DNA of 64,000 nt. Origin: Melitaea cinxia (taxonomy: Eukaryota; Arthropoda; Insecta; Lepidoptera; Nymphalidae). The DNA lies in NCBI RefSeq assembly GCF_905220565.1, contig NC_059401.1, positions 3,187,001-3,251,000 of the forward strand, given 5' to 3'. The stretch's first letter is position 1, and each line of letters begins with the position of its first letter. The translations under genes were made by a program, and so were the position numbers. This document shows, piece by piece, positions 33,360 through 45,706 of this stretch. Under the pieces are notes generated by a model, which worked only from the letters and a program-made list of their open reading frames with translations, made no database searches and was not told where the DNA came from.

Positions 33360-33590
33360 TTCTCGTTTCGACTGTATGTTTTTTTTTCATATTTTTGTTA
33401 CTAGCTACTTTTAATCGAATCTTGTGCTTGACATTTTACGAGCAGGTACCAACCTACCTAATATTCGCATTCAATTGATTTTTTTTTTCGACTATCTACA
33501 TCTAAGATTTTTTTTTGTACATCTAAGATTGTCGTTATAAAATTTAAAGCCGATTTTTCGTTTGTGAGCAAACACAATTAAGTATGAGTG
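33360..33590 (+). mobile_element. MITE-D relic
   Basis: TTCTCGTTTCGACTGTATG and the end CGATTTTTCGTTTGTGAGCA/AACACAATTAA identify the family. The middle is strongly decayed. Confidence 0.55.
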
Positions 33591-33829
33591 ATGGCTAAGG
33601 TATGAGTTTGAAACTAAACAGACTTTTCTCTTTAAAAACATTAAGAAAAACTAATTTCATCCGATGATTAGATCATAAACATTAGTAATTTAATTTTACG
33701 TAAAAACTATTCATAATTGTATTTATTGAGGACTGACATATACTAAAGTGTAAGTAAATATACTTCCAATTTCATACCATTTGCCTAATTTTGTGATTCT
33801 ATTTTGTCAGTAATTTTCATTTTGATTTT

Positions 33830-33920
33830 GAATCATTCAAGTAGTTATACGAGTTATTCGAGTAGGCTTCAAAAGCACTTTTGAATCGTCATTTTGTAAA
33901 TTTAAATAATATTTGTTTTA
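33830..33920 (-). repeat. SINE-H fragment (inverted)
   Basis: GTAGGCTTCAAAAGCACTTT/TGAATCGTCATTTTGTAAAT is the reverse of the 3' part of the copies at 10845 and 14345. The stretch 33921-34512 is AT-rich; it contains the palindromic GGAACGAAGTTCC near 34252, which I cannot attribute to a family. Confidence 0.6.
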
Positions 33921-34512
33921 ATTCATTAATACTCTCGATTTTGTTACCTACTTGCTATACCTATATCGCTACTTGCGAGCTTTAGCTCCTACGAAACGTA
34001 GCCACAGCAGTCAAAATATTATGGTCTACTACACCCTGTAATATATCTAATATTATATACCTACAAGTATTAGTATAAATATATTCGGTTGATATTTTTA
34101 TTTGGTTTATTTTGTAGGTAGTACTAGATTAAAAGTTAAGAGTGTTTTTATTCTAGAAAATATTGTTAAAATAAAAAGAAAAATAAGGAGAAAAAAATAA
34201 ACAGAAAAAAAAAATATAGCATGCTAATTTTGCTAGGTAGTCAACTTTTTTTGGAACGAAGTTCCTTACTTGACATTTAGTTGGGCGACCGAACTAAAAA
34301 AAATGTGATACTAAAACCGTAAGAAAAATATGTAACGGAAGTGACGTAATATTAGTCACACGACAGTATAATATGACGTTTGTAAAACTAAAATATTACT
34401 AGTAAACTTTTTTAAAATTATTTATGTAATTTTATACTGTCGACAAAAATAAATAAAGACATGTTTTTTTATTTCTATTATTATTATTTTGTTTGACTTA
34501 TTTTATTTTACG

Positions 34513-37130
34513 GTATTTATTTATTTATTTATTTATTTATTGATCCACCAACATTTGTTTACATCAATACATACAAAAACAAAAATACATAATATACATA
34601 ACTTAATCTAGATGTAACAAACACTTTACAGGCAGATACATCATGCTTAATAGAAATAAAACTTCCAATCACGAGTTGAAGTAAAAACTAAATAAAAACA
34701 AAATAAAAAAAAAACACAAAAAAAGAAAGAAGTATAAACACATTTTAAGATGATTGGAGTTCGGTATTTTCAGCGATCGAACTTTATTAGTTGAGTCTGC
34801 ATTAATATCAAATAGGTCACTATGGCCATTAACCAGCTTGCAAAGCCTAGGAACAGGGGAGTTTGATCCAAACACTGTTTTACGGGGTGGTGGATAGAGG
34901 GGAGCTATTTTGTTACGAGGAGGCCTAATTGGTACACGTATATTAAATTTATGTAACAGCTGAGGGCAATCAATTTTATTGGTGAAAATTTTAGAAACAA
35001 AAAGTAAGTCTAACCGCTTTCTACGCTCGTCCAAGGAAATCATTCGGAAGTGTTTTAGCTGCTTATGATAAGAAGGTATTTCCTTTTTTGAAATTCCGTT
35101 TGAAAATAATAAATACCCCAGGAATCTTTTTTGTATTCGCTCTATCTGTAGAGAATGAGTTGCATAGTGAGGCCTCCACACTACCGAACAATATTCCAAT
35201 ACAGTGCGCACAAGGGAGTTGTACAACAGTATTCGAACCCTGTTATCACGCAACCCTTTCATATTCCTTAATGCTAACCCTAGCATTCTTGAGGCTCGAC
35301 CCACAATCTGCTCAATGTGAGGTACAAATGTCAACCTTTTGTCAAAGACTACACCTAAATCGCGGATTTGCTCTAGTTCCTTGATGTTATTCTGAGCAAC
35401 ATGATACTGGAATGAAATGAAATTTCTCTTTCGACCATACCTTACAAAAAAACACTTTTTTTGGGTTAAAATCCATTTCATTACGCAAACACCAATTGAC
35501 AAGCTCATCGAGATCCTTTTGAAGCTTCACGGAATCCTGCACAGTGTCTATGACTCTTGCTATTTTCAGGTCATCCGCATACATGAAAGTTTTAGAGTAT
35601 TTAATGACCGTCGGTATATCATTGACAAACATACCGAATAAGATTGGACCCAGGTGAGACCCCTGCGGCACACCAGAAGTTATTCTCCGCGAGCGAGAAT
35701 GAAAGCCATTAACCACCACATAAAAAGTACGATTTTCCAAGTAGGATTTTAACCACTGTAAAAGTTCTCCAAAAACACCATAAGCGGAAATTTTACTTAA
35801 CAATATATCGTGGGGCAAACGATCAAAAGCCTTAGTAAAATCTGTATATATAACATCTACCTGCCTATGAGAATCCAGAGCCTCCGCCAAGTTTTCCGTA
35901 AGATCTACCAGATTAGTACATGCTGAACGAGAGGGAACAAAGCCATGCTGTTGAACGCACAGACTCTGTTTAAAGTGACATTGCATAAGGGGACAAATAA
36001 GCGATTCAAATACTTTAGCTAATGTGGATATAATGGAAATGGGTCTGTAGTTTGAAACGATATCATCTTCATTTGCCTTGTGAATTGGGACAACTCTCGC
36101 TTTTTTCCACTCCATCGGAAATGTTCCCGTCTGTAAAGATGTGTTAAATATTTTTAATAAAGGCTCAACTAGGTACGTAGCACATCTTTTTATAAAAATA
36201 GGTGGAATCCCATCCGGGCCTGCACCTTTGCCTTCATCAAGACCCTCCAGCTTCCTCAGTAGAGTTCCAGAATCTATAACAGGAATCGTTAAATATTGAC
36301 TGCTACTTCTGATGTACTGCAAGGTGTCTCTGTGATCATAGGTTGGAGGACTACTATTCGTGTATGCGGATGCAAAGTGTGACGCAAACATTTCACAAAT
36401 TTGTTTACCGTCTGAGGTAGAAACTAAACCATCAGTCATATTAATCGGGTAAGAACTCGTGCCACCACGTTTAGCCTTTACATATGCCCAGAAATGTTTA
36501 GGGTTCCTTGAAATGTTTTTTTCAGATTCACTAATATATTTATTATAACAAGCAATAGCTAAACGGGTGCAACGTGAATTTAATAAACTCAACTCCAGTT
36601 CGTCCATAGGATTTTTATATTTTTGAAAACGACGCCTTAGATTATATTTTTCTTTCAAACATCGTTTCAAGTTGCGATCAAACCAAGGTGGGTAACGTGA
36701 TTTTATCAATTTTTGTTTAGGAACAAATTTTTCAATTATAGCACCAATAGTAGTATAAAAGTTAACAAGCATAGTATTGACGTCATTGCCCTCCCCAATA
36801 ATCTTTACCCAATCACACTTTTGAAGTTCTTTATAAATATTCAAAAAATCGGCTTTGTAGAAGTTTAATTTGAAAGTTTGGTGATTAAACGACAGTCTTG
36901 GTTCCCCATTAAATGAAATATCTATATCTAAAGGCGGGTGTAGCTGGTCAATGGTACTGAACGTAGAATGACTTGGACGGACCGTGCAAGTTGGAAAATT
37001 GGACAGCACCAAATCAAGTATTCTGCCGGATCTATTAACTATATTGTTATGCTGTTTTAGTTCATATACATTTAATAAATCTATTAGAGGTTGACATATA
37101 CGGTATGTGTTATTTTCTATAATACTAAAT
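34513..37130 (-). mobile_element. Jockey-type LINE, 5'-truncated, one frameshift
   Basis: The minus-strand reading starts at about 37130 in the C-terminal part of the apurinic endonuclease (LNVYELKQHNNIVNRSGR, then LDLVLSNFP). It continues through the complete reverse transcriptase: GKGAGPDGIPP, NYRPISIIST, IYTDFTKAFDRLPHD, SGVPQGSHLGPILFGMFVND and the catalytic FMYADDLKI. The frame shifts once near 35440-35470 in a homopolymer-rich stretch, then goes on as IRDLGVVFDKRLTFVPHI and the conserved C-terminus. The 3'UTR ends in a (TAAA)n tail at about 34513-34540. The gag-like ORF1 and most of the endonuclease are missing. Only one visible lesion indicates a fairly recent insertion. Confidence 0.88.
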
Positions 37131-37317
37131 TTCCTAAATACTTTTATGTACTTAATTAAAAACCAAAATTAAAAAAAAATCAAGATCTAGAAAATATATA
37201 TAAAATTCAACATTTTTTTTTTAAATATTGTTGCTCCTATACTATCCGAAGGGACTTCGTTCCTACCTGGTGTCCCATGACACCACATAATTTTTTCTTT
37301 TTTTATTATTTTATTTA

Positions 37318-37455
37318 TTTATTAATTTATACTTTATTGTACACCACAACTACATTTTAAACAATAAACACATAAAAAAAAACATTTACAGACTGTGAAG
37401 TACAATGGGCGGACTTATGGCTATTTAGTCATTTCTTCCAGGCATCCCAATTAAA
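37318..37455 (-). repeat. LINE-tail copy (inverted)
   Basis: On the minus strand: AATTGGGATGCCTGGAAGAA, CATAAGTCCGCCCATTGTAC and GTACAATAAAGTATAAATTA followed by TAAA repeats. Just left of it, 37240-37290 holds GAAGGGACTTCGTTCC, part of an unidentified repeat. 37456-38349 is AT-rich with nothing recognised. Confidence 0.65.
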
Positions 37456-38349
37456 GGAAGGATAAATTTAATAGAATCTCGAGACAGGGTAGGTGGTGCA
37501 GTTATATGATAAACTTACATGCTAATACATACACACTAATACTTATACAGAATACGCATATAGGTATATACATATACACATACTTTTTTTATACACATTT
37601 TTTTTTATATAATTAATGAAATTGCAAAGTGTCTTGTCGTATAATTGATCGCGCGAAAGCACAGCAGAACACGTGGGCGCGTGGTTAGCTAACGCTGATT
37701 TATTCTAGTCTGACCTCAAAAGTTTATAATACCAACTGAAGGCCAGTAACACAACTCACGGGTCAAGATCATGGATTTTATAAAGTTCTATTTCATTTTA
37801 TAAAATACTAACGGCTTGTTGCAGTAACGTGTCGGTGCTTAAGCCAATTAAGCTATGGAACGATGTACCCGCTTGATCGAAATTTTTGATATGATGATTT
37901 TATATTCAGTCTTAGCTGATTATTAGGGGAACCATGTTTGCCGTCCTATTTTTATGATAAAAAATATATTCAATTGTACTACTTACTTAAAATATAATAA
38001 ATAGCTTATAATATTAGTATCAATGTATTAAAAAGAAAACAAAATATTATTATAAATGTCTTAGAACTAAGGTATTGCAAAAAAGTAGAACTTTTTACTG
38101 CTTCTGTAAGCTTGCAAATTTGCATCTTTTGCCTCTACTAATCAGACTTGGGCAAAATGTACCTACTTAAACCTACCTAACTAGAAATCTCAAAAAATCA
38201 AAGTCAAGAAATGAAAAAGGATTAATACAATGTGTCGTCCAATAATCACGTGAATCCCCGTGAAAGGGGGAAGTCGTCACTAAATATAACAAGGAGGGAT
38301 GGGGCTATATTGAGACATCACGTGTATTTATTTATTTTTTTTTTTTTTA

Positions 38350-38632
38350 ATGACACTAGGTCGGCAAACAAGCGTACGGCTCACCTGATGGTAAGCGATT
38401 ACCGTAGCTTATAGACACCTGCAACACCAGAAGCATCGCAAGCGCGTTGCCGACCCAATCCCCAATCCCCCCAGGAGCTCTGGCCACCTTACTCACCAAC
38501 AGGAACACAATACTGCTTGAAAACAGTATTTTTTTGCTGTGATCTTCTGTAAGGTCGACGTACTACCCCAGTCGGGCTGCTCCATATTTCGAGCAGGAAA
38601 TTTCTGCTGTGCTCTACCTCAGTTTATTTTTT
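38350..38632 (-). repeat. SINE-B copy, fullest in the window
   Basis: Blocks in order on the plus strand: CTAGGTCGGCAAACAAGCGT, GCTCACCTGATGGTAAGCGA, GAGCTCTGGCCACCTTACTC, GATCTTCTGTAAGGTCGACG, CAGTCGGGCTGCTCCATATT and CTGTGCTCTACCTCAG. Other copies: 8333, 25480, 52555 and 58195. 38633-39127 holds nothing recognised. Confidence 0.75.
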
Positions 38633-39127
38633 GTTTCATGCGCGATTTCTAAACCAAAAATAAACCACCAACAAACACGCTGCAACCTTGATACAGTCTA
38701 GAAAGTATAACGATATTTAATGTGCCAAAATTAATCAGACTATATCTGTATTTAAACATAATATTTTGAAAATTTCAATTTACTTGGAAAAAATACACGC
38801 GATTCTTAATAATAAACATCGCGTGATTAATGTACAATCCTTAAAGTGGCGCAGTAATGCTTATTTTGGATTTATTTCACAAATGTTTTTTTTGGAATCA
38901 TTGTTAGGTTAAAAATCAAATAAAAAAAATCATTCGACACTCAGGAATTATATTGCTGAAAGACGTAGTCAAGTTAGAATTATATTTAAACACGTTTTAT
39001 AAATGGAATACGAGATTAAACATATATCGTAGTAGTATATATATATCTTCGTTTATAGGTCTTCTAAAAATCCTCTATCTAATCTTTTATAGAAATGACA
39101 CATTTATTAAATACTAACTACTATATT

Positions 39128-39290
39128 ATACACACTTCAGCCTATGGCAGTCCACTGCTGGACATAGGTCTCCCCAAGTTCGCGCCAGACATCCCGGTTT
39201 ACCGCAATCCTCATCCATCGACAATCTTACGTAGATCGTCGGTCCAACGGGCCGGAGGACGTCCCACACTGCGTTTGCCAAGACGCTAAC
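39128..39290 (-). mobile_element. RTE-like LINE, C-terminal end of ORF
   Basis: The minus strand reads KRSVGRPPARWTDDLRKIV, then a broken frame with an RTGMSGANLG-like segment; this is the C-terminus of endonuclease/reverse transcriptase proteins of RTE-type LINEs. The 3' part (plus strand CAGCCTATGGCAGTCCACTG) is shared with SINE-C, suggesting SINE-C uses this LINE's machinery. Confidence 0.65.
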
Positions 39291-40429
39291 TACTACAACA
39301 ACAAGAACTACTATATTATATTAACATAAATTAAAATCACAATAAAATAAAACTACTTCCCACTTCCACTGTTTTATTTGGCTCCCTGAAGGATTTGCCA
39401 ATATCTGAGTGAAGCTTAGTTTACGTTATAAGAATTGTTAAGTTAGGACAGAAAACTTTGCTGCTTTGTGTAAGGCTTTGTGGGGGTACAAGTCGTAAGA
39501 GCGAAAATAAAGACTGAGAAATGAATCAGAAAAAACGTCGGAGTTGTTGCCAGTTTTTCACAATTTTAAGTGCCGAATGTTGTATACGTACATTTCATCT
39601 TATTTCGGGTCACTGTCATTAATTTACGTTATGTTACGATACTTGTAGTTATTTCTTAAAATTTAAAAAGTGAGAGGTTTTTGTTACAAATTCTGAGGTT
39701 GTATACTTCTGAAACTTGAACTATTATTTATTAAAAAAGCTTTTGATTGTAGATATACGATATAAAACACCTTTTATTCATTAGCGCTCATTAACACTCA
39801 GCAGCACTCGCATTTTATTACGCGGTCAGCAAGAAAAAAAATAACGTGTATCTCATTGACACAAATAAAGTGAAAAGGTATTGTGCCTCGGGGGCGAGTT
39901 AAGCTCGCTACGTCACTGGGTAGCGATTGGTCTAATATGATATCTCTATCCTTAGCAGTAGGTACAGAAAAATGTGCAAATAAAGCTACATTATAGTGTT
40001 AAGTTCCAAAGAGTAAAAATTACCTCTTAAGATTTAATTGTAAAACTAATTGGATCGATGCATCATCGATGTGCTGCCGTGGTAGCTTCAAACGGTTTGC
40101 ATGGAGTAGGTATATAAGAATGTATGGCAAACTAATATTTTAAAATATTTTCTTTTACCGGTTTCATTCTTTTTTCTTGTTTATAATGTGCAATCAGTTC
40201 TTGGCCGGAAGCTTGTGATAAATAAAGAAAAGAATTAGACTACGAGTAATAACACAACGCAATCGAGAGACAATTATTATTGATGCGGGAGCAATGTTCT
40301 CTCTGTTCCTGATAATATAAAAATATTTGCTATTTTATCGTACAAGTTATCAATATTATAATAATTATACTGTTGATAAATGGGTTTTGAAATTAGTCTT
40401 AGAAAAAAAACCGATTTTGAAACATTATT
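39291..40429. other. AT-rich stretch, nothing recognised
   Basis: No exon, TIR or tail that I can identify. A less AT-rich piece at 39880-39930 (GGGGCGAGTTAAGCTCGCTA) contains a short inverted repeat. Confidence 0.35.
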
Positions 40430-40597
40430 CATTGGTGCTCCGCTCCTATTGGTCTTAGTGTGATGACGTATAGCCTATGGCCTTCCTCGATAAATGGGCT
40501 ATCTAACACTGAAAGAATATTTTCAAATCCAACCAGTAGTTCCTGAGATAAGTGCGTTTAAGCAAACAAACTCTTCAGCTTTATAATATTATATGCA
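40430..40597 (-). mobile_element. Hel-I copy (inverted), partial
   Basis: GGTGCTCCGCTCCTATTGGT, TCGATAAATGGGCTATCTAA and AACCAGTAGTTCCTGAGATA are the reverse of 30473-30780. It lies in the intron just downstream of the distal UGT first exon. Confidence 0.65.
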
Positions 40598-40982
40598 ACT
40601 AGCTATACTCGTGCGAATATATCACACTGATCAATTATAATAATTATCACTTTACAAAATTAAAAAAGTATTAATACGTGAGTTTATTTGAAATTTAACA
40701 GAAAGTTTACCGGCCGTCAATCATGTTGACGTTGTTTCAAATTTAAAGCCGTCCATATATTTATATAATTTTGATAATTAATTAATTTACAAAAATAAAA
40801 GCAAAAAAAAAATTTTTTTGTTATTGCTGTCGGTAGAGCAGGCAATTATCTATAAAATAATATATGCCTAGTTTATGTGGAGTAATTGTGAGGTTTTTTT
40901 TTTCTAAAAAGGGAGGCATATATGATATTTCATATAATATTTAATGTAACAGTTAGAGATAGAAATTGTTTAGGTCGCTTAC

Positions 40983-41849
40983 CTCTGGTATAACTTTTCT
41001 CGTTGGGTTCAAGTGCATACCTCCGACCTCCACAAGACCGGGCACGAGAGGTCTAGCACCATTGAGAGTATGGTGCGTATTCGTCAACATTAAACTTATA
41101 TTTTTAACAAGGACACCTAATTCTGGAATCTTTATCCCATAATGTTTTTCTATCAAAGCCTGCTCTTTCATTTGAATTGCATGACGATACCAAAAAGTAA
41201 AAAATAATTTTAAAAATGTATTTTCCATTCGTTCCAAAAATGACATTTGACTATTAAATGATGTGATAGCGGTGATTAAGGGTACGTAAGAGGGGTTGTC
41301 TGTAGCTCCAATGCGTTCAGCCGACCATGGCATTATATTACTCGACAACAATGCGACAACCGGCGCCTTTACTTGGTACACATGTAACAGACCTATCATA
41401 CAGTCACTATTAAAATTTTCAACTAAAATTATATCATATTCCTTGTTCAGGGCTTCTGTAAGCGGTGGCCACTCGATCGCCTTACTGCAGACGTTTAATG
41501 CCATCTCCGCCAGTGGGCTAATATCTGTTATTTGCTTACAAATTCTTCCTATTATCGGTATACGTAGGATAAATTTCGGGTTCTCGTACCAGTTCAAGTC
41601 AATAGTCTCCAAGCCGACCCTAGCGATCCCTTCGAAACTTACGTCCGTATAGTTGGCCGGTGGATTTTTGAGGGGAAAGAAGGAAGCGACGGTGACATGG
41701 TGTCCCCGTTCTGCGAGTTTTTGTAATAGAGGTTCATAGACCATTTGGTGACTTCGGCCCGTGTGAGGGAAGAGTCCGAGGATCCGAGCACCGTGCACAC
41801 AGTTGGAAAGCGCGAGAAATAGAGCACAACAAATGAACGGGGGAAGCAT
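40983..41849 (-). CDS. UDP-glycosyltransferase alternative first exon (distal)
   Basis: It has 289 codons from ATG at 41849 to donor GAG|GTAAGC (intron from 40982), phase 0. The signal peptide covers about residues 1-20, then RILGLFPHTGRSHQMVYE with the catalytic His34 and VENFNSDCMIGLLHVY with Asp149. It ends GGMHLNPTRKVIPE. Length and content fit the N-terminal, aglycone-binding domain of insect UGTs, which is often encoded by one large first exon. It has no sugar-binding exons of its own between here and the other first exon, so I infer splicing to 3097-2872 about 38 kb downstream. An alternative is that it is a stranded half-gene, but the frame is entirely open and the donor intact. Confidence 0.9.
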
Positions 41850-41950
41850 GGCGCGCGATCTTCCCTACTCCGCGTCGTATGAAACACTGGCGGTTATCCA
41901 CTTCGACCGGTTGCACTCAACATGTTTTCAGAAACAGTTACGTGATGCAC
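41850..41950 (-). promoter_or_regulatory. Conserved 5'-flank of distal UGT first exon
   Basis: Upstream of the ATG it repeats the blocks seen at 22000-22105 (CGGAGTAGGGAAGATCGCGC, GGTCGAAGTGGAT, CACGTAACTGTTTCTG). The similarity fades at about 41950. It is probably 5'UTR plus core promoter. Confidence 0.6.
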
Positions 41951-43089
41951 AATCGTATTATGCATTTATTATCAATATAAATAAAGATTTTAACGTATAT
42001 GAGGTAAATTTCATGAATCAATTTAAATAATATTACTGTCACGTTACAATTTAAATTCTGACCTCTTAATTTTTTACATTGGATGGATTTATAACTATTA
42101 TGTTAAAAGCAAAGTTTGTTGAACTCGTACTAGGAATAATGATATCTATTCGCGAATTTTTTTTTTTAATTTGACCAAACAAAATGTTCGGATATATAAG
42201 ATGAGAAATAATAATTTATTATGTATTAGGTAAGGATATTCGTTTGCAAAACTGAAGCTGTAAGCTTTTTTGAAAATCGAGACACAATTTCTTTTAAAGA
42301 ACTCGTGTTTGACTAGCTCTGAGCGCCTATTTTTGTTTATAAATGGGTTAACATCAAAATAGTCTTATTTGAAAGCTAGAAATCGTAATAAAAAATAATT
42401 ATTATTATTAACATACTAAGGCCCTAGCATGTGGCAATGACCTTAAGCAATCTGGCATCTTTTCCCCCGGACCACCCTTACCATAAATATAGTAAAGTAT
42501 ATCATATGATATACTTAACATTACCTCAAATGATATAGACATTTCTCAAATTATAACAGTACTAAGTTTATGTCTTTAATGTTTTGCTGTTTTTTGCTAT
42601 TTGTGTCGGTACTCTCATTAAAGATAAAAATAAAACAATAAGAGACGTGCGCTTGCGGCGGCTAAAAACACACCTCGTATGAAAGTGCACTGAGCTCAGC
42701 CGTCTGCCGCTCGGTCTCCTTTACGGCCCCATTTTTGCATAACAAATGTTTTTTCTCAATCTAGTTATTTTGACGAAAAATGTATTCGTTAGTTTGATAG
42801 CATATATAATTTAATGATTTTTAAATATAGGAAACTGTAAGCATTTTTAGTGCAAAATTAGATGTTTATATTAATCTTTCTTCATACTGAGCAAGTACTA
42901 AATTTAGATTCAATTTATATAGCTTAAAATGAAGATGAATAAGTGCCATGCCCAAAATATTTTATTTCGATTTTTATAATAAGTATAAAAAAGTTATAAA
43001 CAATTAAATTTAACTAATTGGCATACGGTAGGTAGAGCTTTGATTTAAATGTAGTAAAAAAAAAAAATTATAGCTAGAATACCTTAACC
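41951..43089. other. Intergenic, UGT locus to cornichon
   Basis: AT-rich. At 42640-42740 is a GC-richer piece (GAGACGTGCGCTTGCGGCGG..) of unknown nature, and at 42425-42480 a pyrimidine-rich stretch. No gene or known repeat seen. Confidence 0.35.
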
Positions 43090-43160
43090 AGCACGGAGCA
43101 GCGTGGTTGATTATGCTTGACTACCTACACTGAGAAAGAGGCCTATGCAAAGTAGTCAAT
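43090..43160 (+). repeat. SINE-A tail fragment
   Basis: CACGGAGCAGCGTGGTTGAT and TGAGAAAGAGGCCTATGCAA match the tail portion of SINE-A. Confidence 0.55.
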
Positions 43161-43382
43161 CATACAGATGGTATACTTATTTCTGATTCTCTGTATAAGG
43201 TGTTTCAGTTTTATTTTCATATTTTACATACAAAAATAAAATAACAATAGACTAAAATTATTGATTTTATTATCAAAATAGTTTAGAACTATGAAGCTAT
43301 CCAACAAGAGCTTGTTCAAATAACATGATACTCCTTAAGGGAATCTAGTAATAAATAATTATTTAAGGAATTATTCTTGATC

Positions 43383-45167
43383 TCAAACCGCTATCAGCAC
43401 GACTATCATTCTGAAACAAAAAAGGAAATATTAATGAAAATTTCAATTAGTGCATTATAAAATAATAATTTATTTATAATCTTTTTTACAATTTATCGCC
43501 AAGTTTTGACAATTTGTATTGGGAATAATAGTATTATATGTAAAGTTCAAACTATTATATTCAATATCCCTTATGATATAAAATAGATATTTGTGTTTGG
43601 ACAAATATATCTTACCGGTTTGGATGACTGGCATTGTGGGTCTTCCCACCGTGCCTCAGAGAGCTTAACATTAAGCTGTCGGTCCCGGTTGTTATTATAA
43701 ATACCTGATAGCGATTGTTACTCATAGTAGATAGTTACTCAATATATCCCCCAAACCGCAGTGGAGTAGTGTTGCAGATTAAGTTCAAATCCTTTTCCTA
43801 CATGGAGAAACGGATCTATGCTGAGCAGTGGGATGTTACAGGTTGAATTGTGATATTTCTCTCAATTAGAGATCACTATCTAGTGATAAGACCGCCCGTT
43901 GCATGCGACGTAATTATTATTATTTTTGCCCTTTGAGCTTTATACTTATGTAATTGTTATATGTTACTGTGTGCAATAAAGTTATTTATTATTATTATTA
44001 TCTCTTATAATTATTAAATTAAATATGTAATCAGACAAACTAGAAAGTGGTAGTTTTTTATCAAACACAACAATAATTATCTTTATACTTTGTTATTTAA
44101 AAATAACCAAATATGATAAACGTCTTTTTTTCAAATATAACTCTTTGTTGTAAAAGCAAAATATTATTGATCACTGTTTAAAAAAAAAAAACATTGTTGT
44201 TATTTAACAATAACAAATAACTATTACATAGCATATACCAGGCTGCCAGGTTGGCTGGTAGAAAATGCAAGCAGCATTAGGTGTACCCTTTATAAGGTCT
44301 TATGTGTATGGTAAAGTAAAGAAATAAATTTCATTTTGGAATTTTATTATTATTTTATGTCAACCTTCAATCAGTGAGTTCAATGTAAACATAACAAGTG
44401 TTTTACTACCCGTTACTACCTTGAAAAAATACTTAAAGATTTTTATCGTTTATCTAGACTTACCCATAGAGATATAAAAAGAAAGATAACAAATAAAATG
44501 CAAGTTTGATCCAGCCCTCTCTTTGACACACTGTTAATACATCTGCATTCATTATACTCGTCGGGTCATATAGACCTGGACCAGACATAACTGGCCTTGT
44601 ACGATACCTATAAAATAATAAAATTATATGTAATAATCATAATGGCTTGGTAAAACATTAAATTACTTATGCATTGTTTATAAAATTTCTTTGTCAGAAG
44701 ATAGCCGAAGTTTTATTATTCGGTTTGATCGGTAGTGCAAAGAATGAATCAGCAATGATGCAAATTTATTATAATTAGAATTACGATATCATGCATGATT
44801 TGACTATTAACGATATGACAACATAACCTATTTACCTGTGAATGTGATACAGGATCAGTGGCACGTTTATTAATAATGAAATCCATTCTCCGGATAAGAG
44901 GAAAAGTATGTTAATAAATAAATGCAGCAAATACTCCGGCAAAACCAACTGAAATTGATAAAAAAAGGTTAGTTGGTGCAAGTCACTTTCTGTTCACTTT
45001 AAACGGAAAATACTAACGGGATTCAAGCTGTTACACTGATCGATTGGATTTTTATAATCCGTCTTTAATTCGTCAAATGCTATGACATGGAATATCGAGA
45101 AAAATATTAGAAATGCGTCTACAATTAACGCTATAATGTAGGAAAAAGCTGGGAAGCTAAACGCCAT
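43383..45167 (-). CDS. cni: Cornichon, ER cargo receptor (complete, 4 exons)
   Basis: Cornichon is a small membrane protein that loads TGF-alpha-type ligands (Gurken in flies) and other cargo into COPII vesicles leaving the ER. Exons: 45167-45018, 44948-44836, 44607-44464 and 43410-43383, with GT-AG introns (donors GTTAGT, GTAAAT, GTAAGT). The joined frame is 435 nt, 144 aa, the usual family length. Landmarks: MAFSFPAFSYIIALIVDAF (first membrane segment), then the family signature AFDELKTDYKNPIDQCN; LPEYLLHLF and SGEWISLLINVPLI (second segment); RTRPVMSGPGLYDPTS; a third segment ending MIVVLIAV at the stop. Exon 4 has only 28 nt. Intron 3 contains a SINE-A and a LINE-tail. A possible poly(A) signal (AATAAA on the minus strand) lies near 43265-43270. 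Confidence 0.95.
43615..43855 (+). repeat. SINE-A body in cornichon intron 3
   Basis: TGTGGGTCTTCCCACCGTGC, CTGTCGGTCCCGGTTGTTAT, GATAGCGATTGTTACTCATA and GTGGGATGTTACAGGTTGAA follow the family order. The tRNA-like head is missing. Confidence 0.75.
43868..44002 (+). repeat. LINE-tail copy in cornichon intron 3
   Basis: GATCACTATCTAGTGATAAG/ACCGCCCGTTGC, then GTGTGCAATAAAGTTATTTA and (ATT)n. Confidence 0.7.
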
Positions 45168-45706
45168 TTTGACAAAAAACAATTTTGACAGTTTTATGAC
45201 GTTTACTTTTTAATTTACTTCTAGACAATAGCAGTAAATTGTTCGTCCTAAATAAAATTATTTTTATATAAGAATATTATGTTTTGTTATTTTATTACTT
45301 GTAATATCATTCTGAATACATAATTGAAGATAATTCAATTGACAAAAACTACATTTATTTTGCGACGCTATACAGAAAGCAGTATTCATAATCTGTTTGG
45401 ATGCGGTAATACAGTTCATTGCTTTGACAAATGACAATTCACCAACTCATATGTGCGCCAATGCGACTAAAAGGAAAGGTCACCAAATATTATGCCCATT
45501 CGGAAAATTCATATAAGATTGGCATAAAGATTTGCGCTAGTGTCGGTTTTTATAACTTTTTAATTTAACACATTCATCCATTTTGTTATGTTGTGCAAAA
45601 GTACTTTAACAATTTTTAGAAATAAATAAATTATCATTTGATATAATGGTTTTCTAAATAGTGATAGGACGATAAAATAATATTTATTATCAAATAGTTT
45701 ATAAAT
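45168..45706. promoter_or_regulatory. Shared promoter interval of cornichon and ERLEC1
   Basis: 539 bp between two divergent start codons with no recognised repeat. A bidirectional or back-to-back promoter must lie here. I see no TATA box at a convincing distance on either side. Confidence 0.5.

Noticed and set aside
34240..34270. Palindrome GGAACGAAGTTCC as an operator-like site
   Set aside because: A similar GAAGGGACTTCGTTCC string occurs at 37240-37290 beside other repeat debris, so it is more likely part of a dispersed repeat.
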